This document shows, piece by piece, positions 5,210-5,371 of a DNA stretch of 5,371 nucleotides; the first letter of the stretch is position 1, and every line of letters begins with the position of its first letter. This DNA is from an uncultured beta proteobacterium (GTDB taxonomy: Bacteria; Pseudomonadota; Gammaproteobacteria; Burkholderiales; Rhodocyclaceae): NCBI GenBank assembly GCA_903916205.1, contig CAIWVX010000178.1, positions 1 to 5,371 of the forward strand. The letters run 5' to 3'. The notes beneath the pieces are model-generated. The model saw nothing but the letters and a program-made list of their open reading frames with translations, ran no database searches and was not told the origin of the DNA. The position numbers and the translations under genes were made by a program.

Positions 5210-5371
5210 TTATTTTTGTTGAAAACTCACCCTAGCCTCTTTTACTTGTTTCGCGGTGCGTACACTGTAATGCTTGTAACGAATACGCTCGCGAACCTGG
5301 TCGAGTAAGCGCACCGATTTGAGCGGTGGCCTTTCGGCAGGCTTGCAGGGTTTGACTGGAAATTTAGTGCT
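5210..5371 (-). pseudogene. Truncated integron integrase (IntI) N-terminal fragment, 5' end outside window
   Basis: On the minus strand an uninterrupted frame of 53 codons enters at the window edge and ends with TAA (5212-5210). Residues 15-39 of the visible part match the N-terminal arm-binding region of integron integrases: PPLKSVR, then LLDQVRERIRYKHYSVRT. IntI1 has [22 protein letters not shown] followed by LRTEQAYV at the same place. After RT the similarity vanishes: 14 unrelated residues (AKQVKEARVSFQQK) and a stop follow. The rest of the protein, including the tyrosine-recombinase catalytic R/H/Y residues (about 280 residues), is missing, so the gene is broken at its 3' end and cannot be active. 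The true start lies beyond 5371; the visible residues before PPL resemble the variable N-terminal tail. The break lies 48 bp from the hicB stop, pointing to a rearrangement or insertion boundary. Confidence 0.75.

Overview
The window reads as a proteobacterial chromosome segment, G+C roughly 55-60% by eye. The hemC-hemD pair and a CusRS-like two-component pair, both with typical proteobacterial protein sequence, point to a beta- or gammaproteobacterium. HemC has a betaproteobacterial flavour, but this is an impression from memory and not a placement. Gene spacing is tight: three ATGA-type 4-bp stop/start overlaps join gene pairs.

Layout. (1) At 1-44 on the minus strand is the first 14 codons of a gene with a signal-peptide-like start, divergent from what follows. 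(2) The 117-bp divergent intergenic region carries a perfect 11-bp inverted repeat (121-146) with the geometry of a CusR/CopR-type metal-response operator. (3) 162-2242 is a heavy-metal type OmpR-family response regulator and its membrane sensor kinase, translationally overlapped. (4) 2243-2643 has no gene. It holds a repeat cluster: a tandemly duplicated ~90-bp unit whose second copy forms the left arm of a ~135-bp long-hairpin element, followed by the hemC leader. (5) 2644-4385 is hemC-hemD, encoding porphobilinogen deaminase and uroporphyrinogen-III synthase. These are consecutive steps of tetrapyrrole synthesis that make and then cyclise hydroxymethylbilane. (6) 4576-5162 is a HicA/HicB-type toxin-antitoxin pair with its own likely promoter. 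(7) 5210-5371 on the minus strand is a truncated piece of an integron integrase (IntI) that loses family similarity and stops shortly after its conserved N-terminal motif.

How the parts fit. The regulator/kinase pair probably senses copper, silver or a similar metal at the periplasmic face and controls the divergent exported protein through the palindrome. hemCD is a core metabolic unit that here is not followed by the usual hemX/hemY genes. Instead an accessory junction begins directly after hemD, with a toxin-antitoxin module and an integrase scar. The most interesting items are the integrase remnant beside hicAB, the hairpin repeat element, the metal-box palindrome, and the sensor kinase that keeps the interface histidines of CusS but lacks its Met/His-rich loop. 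No wholly new system is evident.
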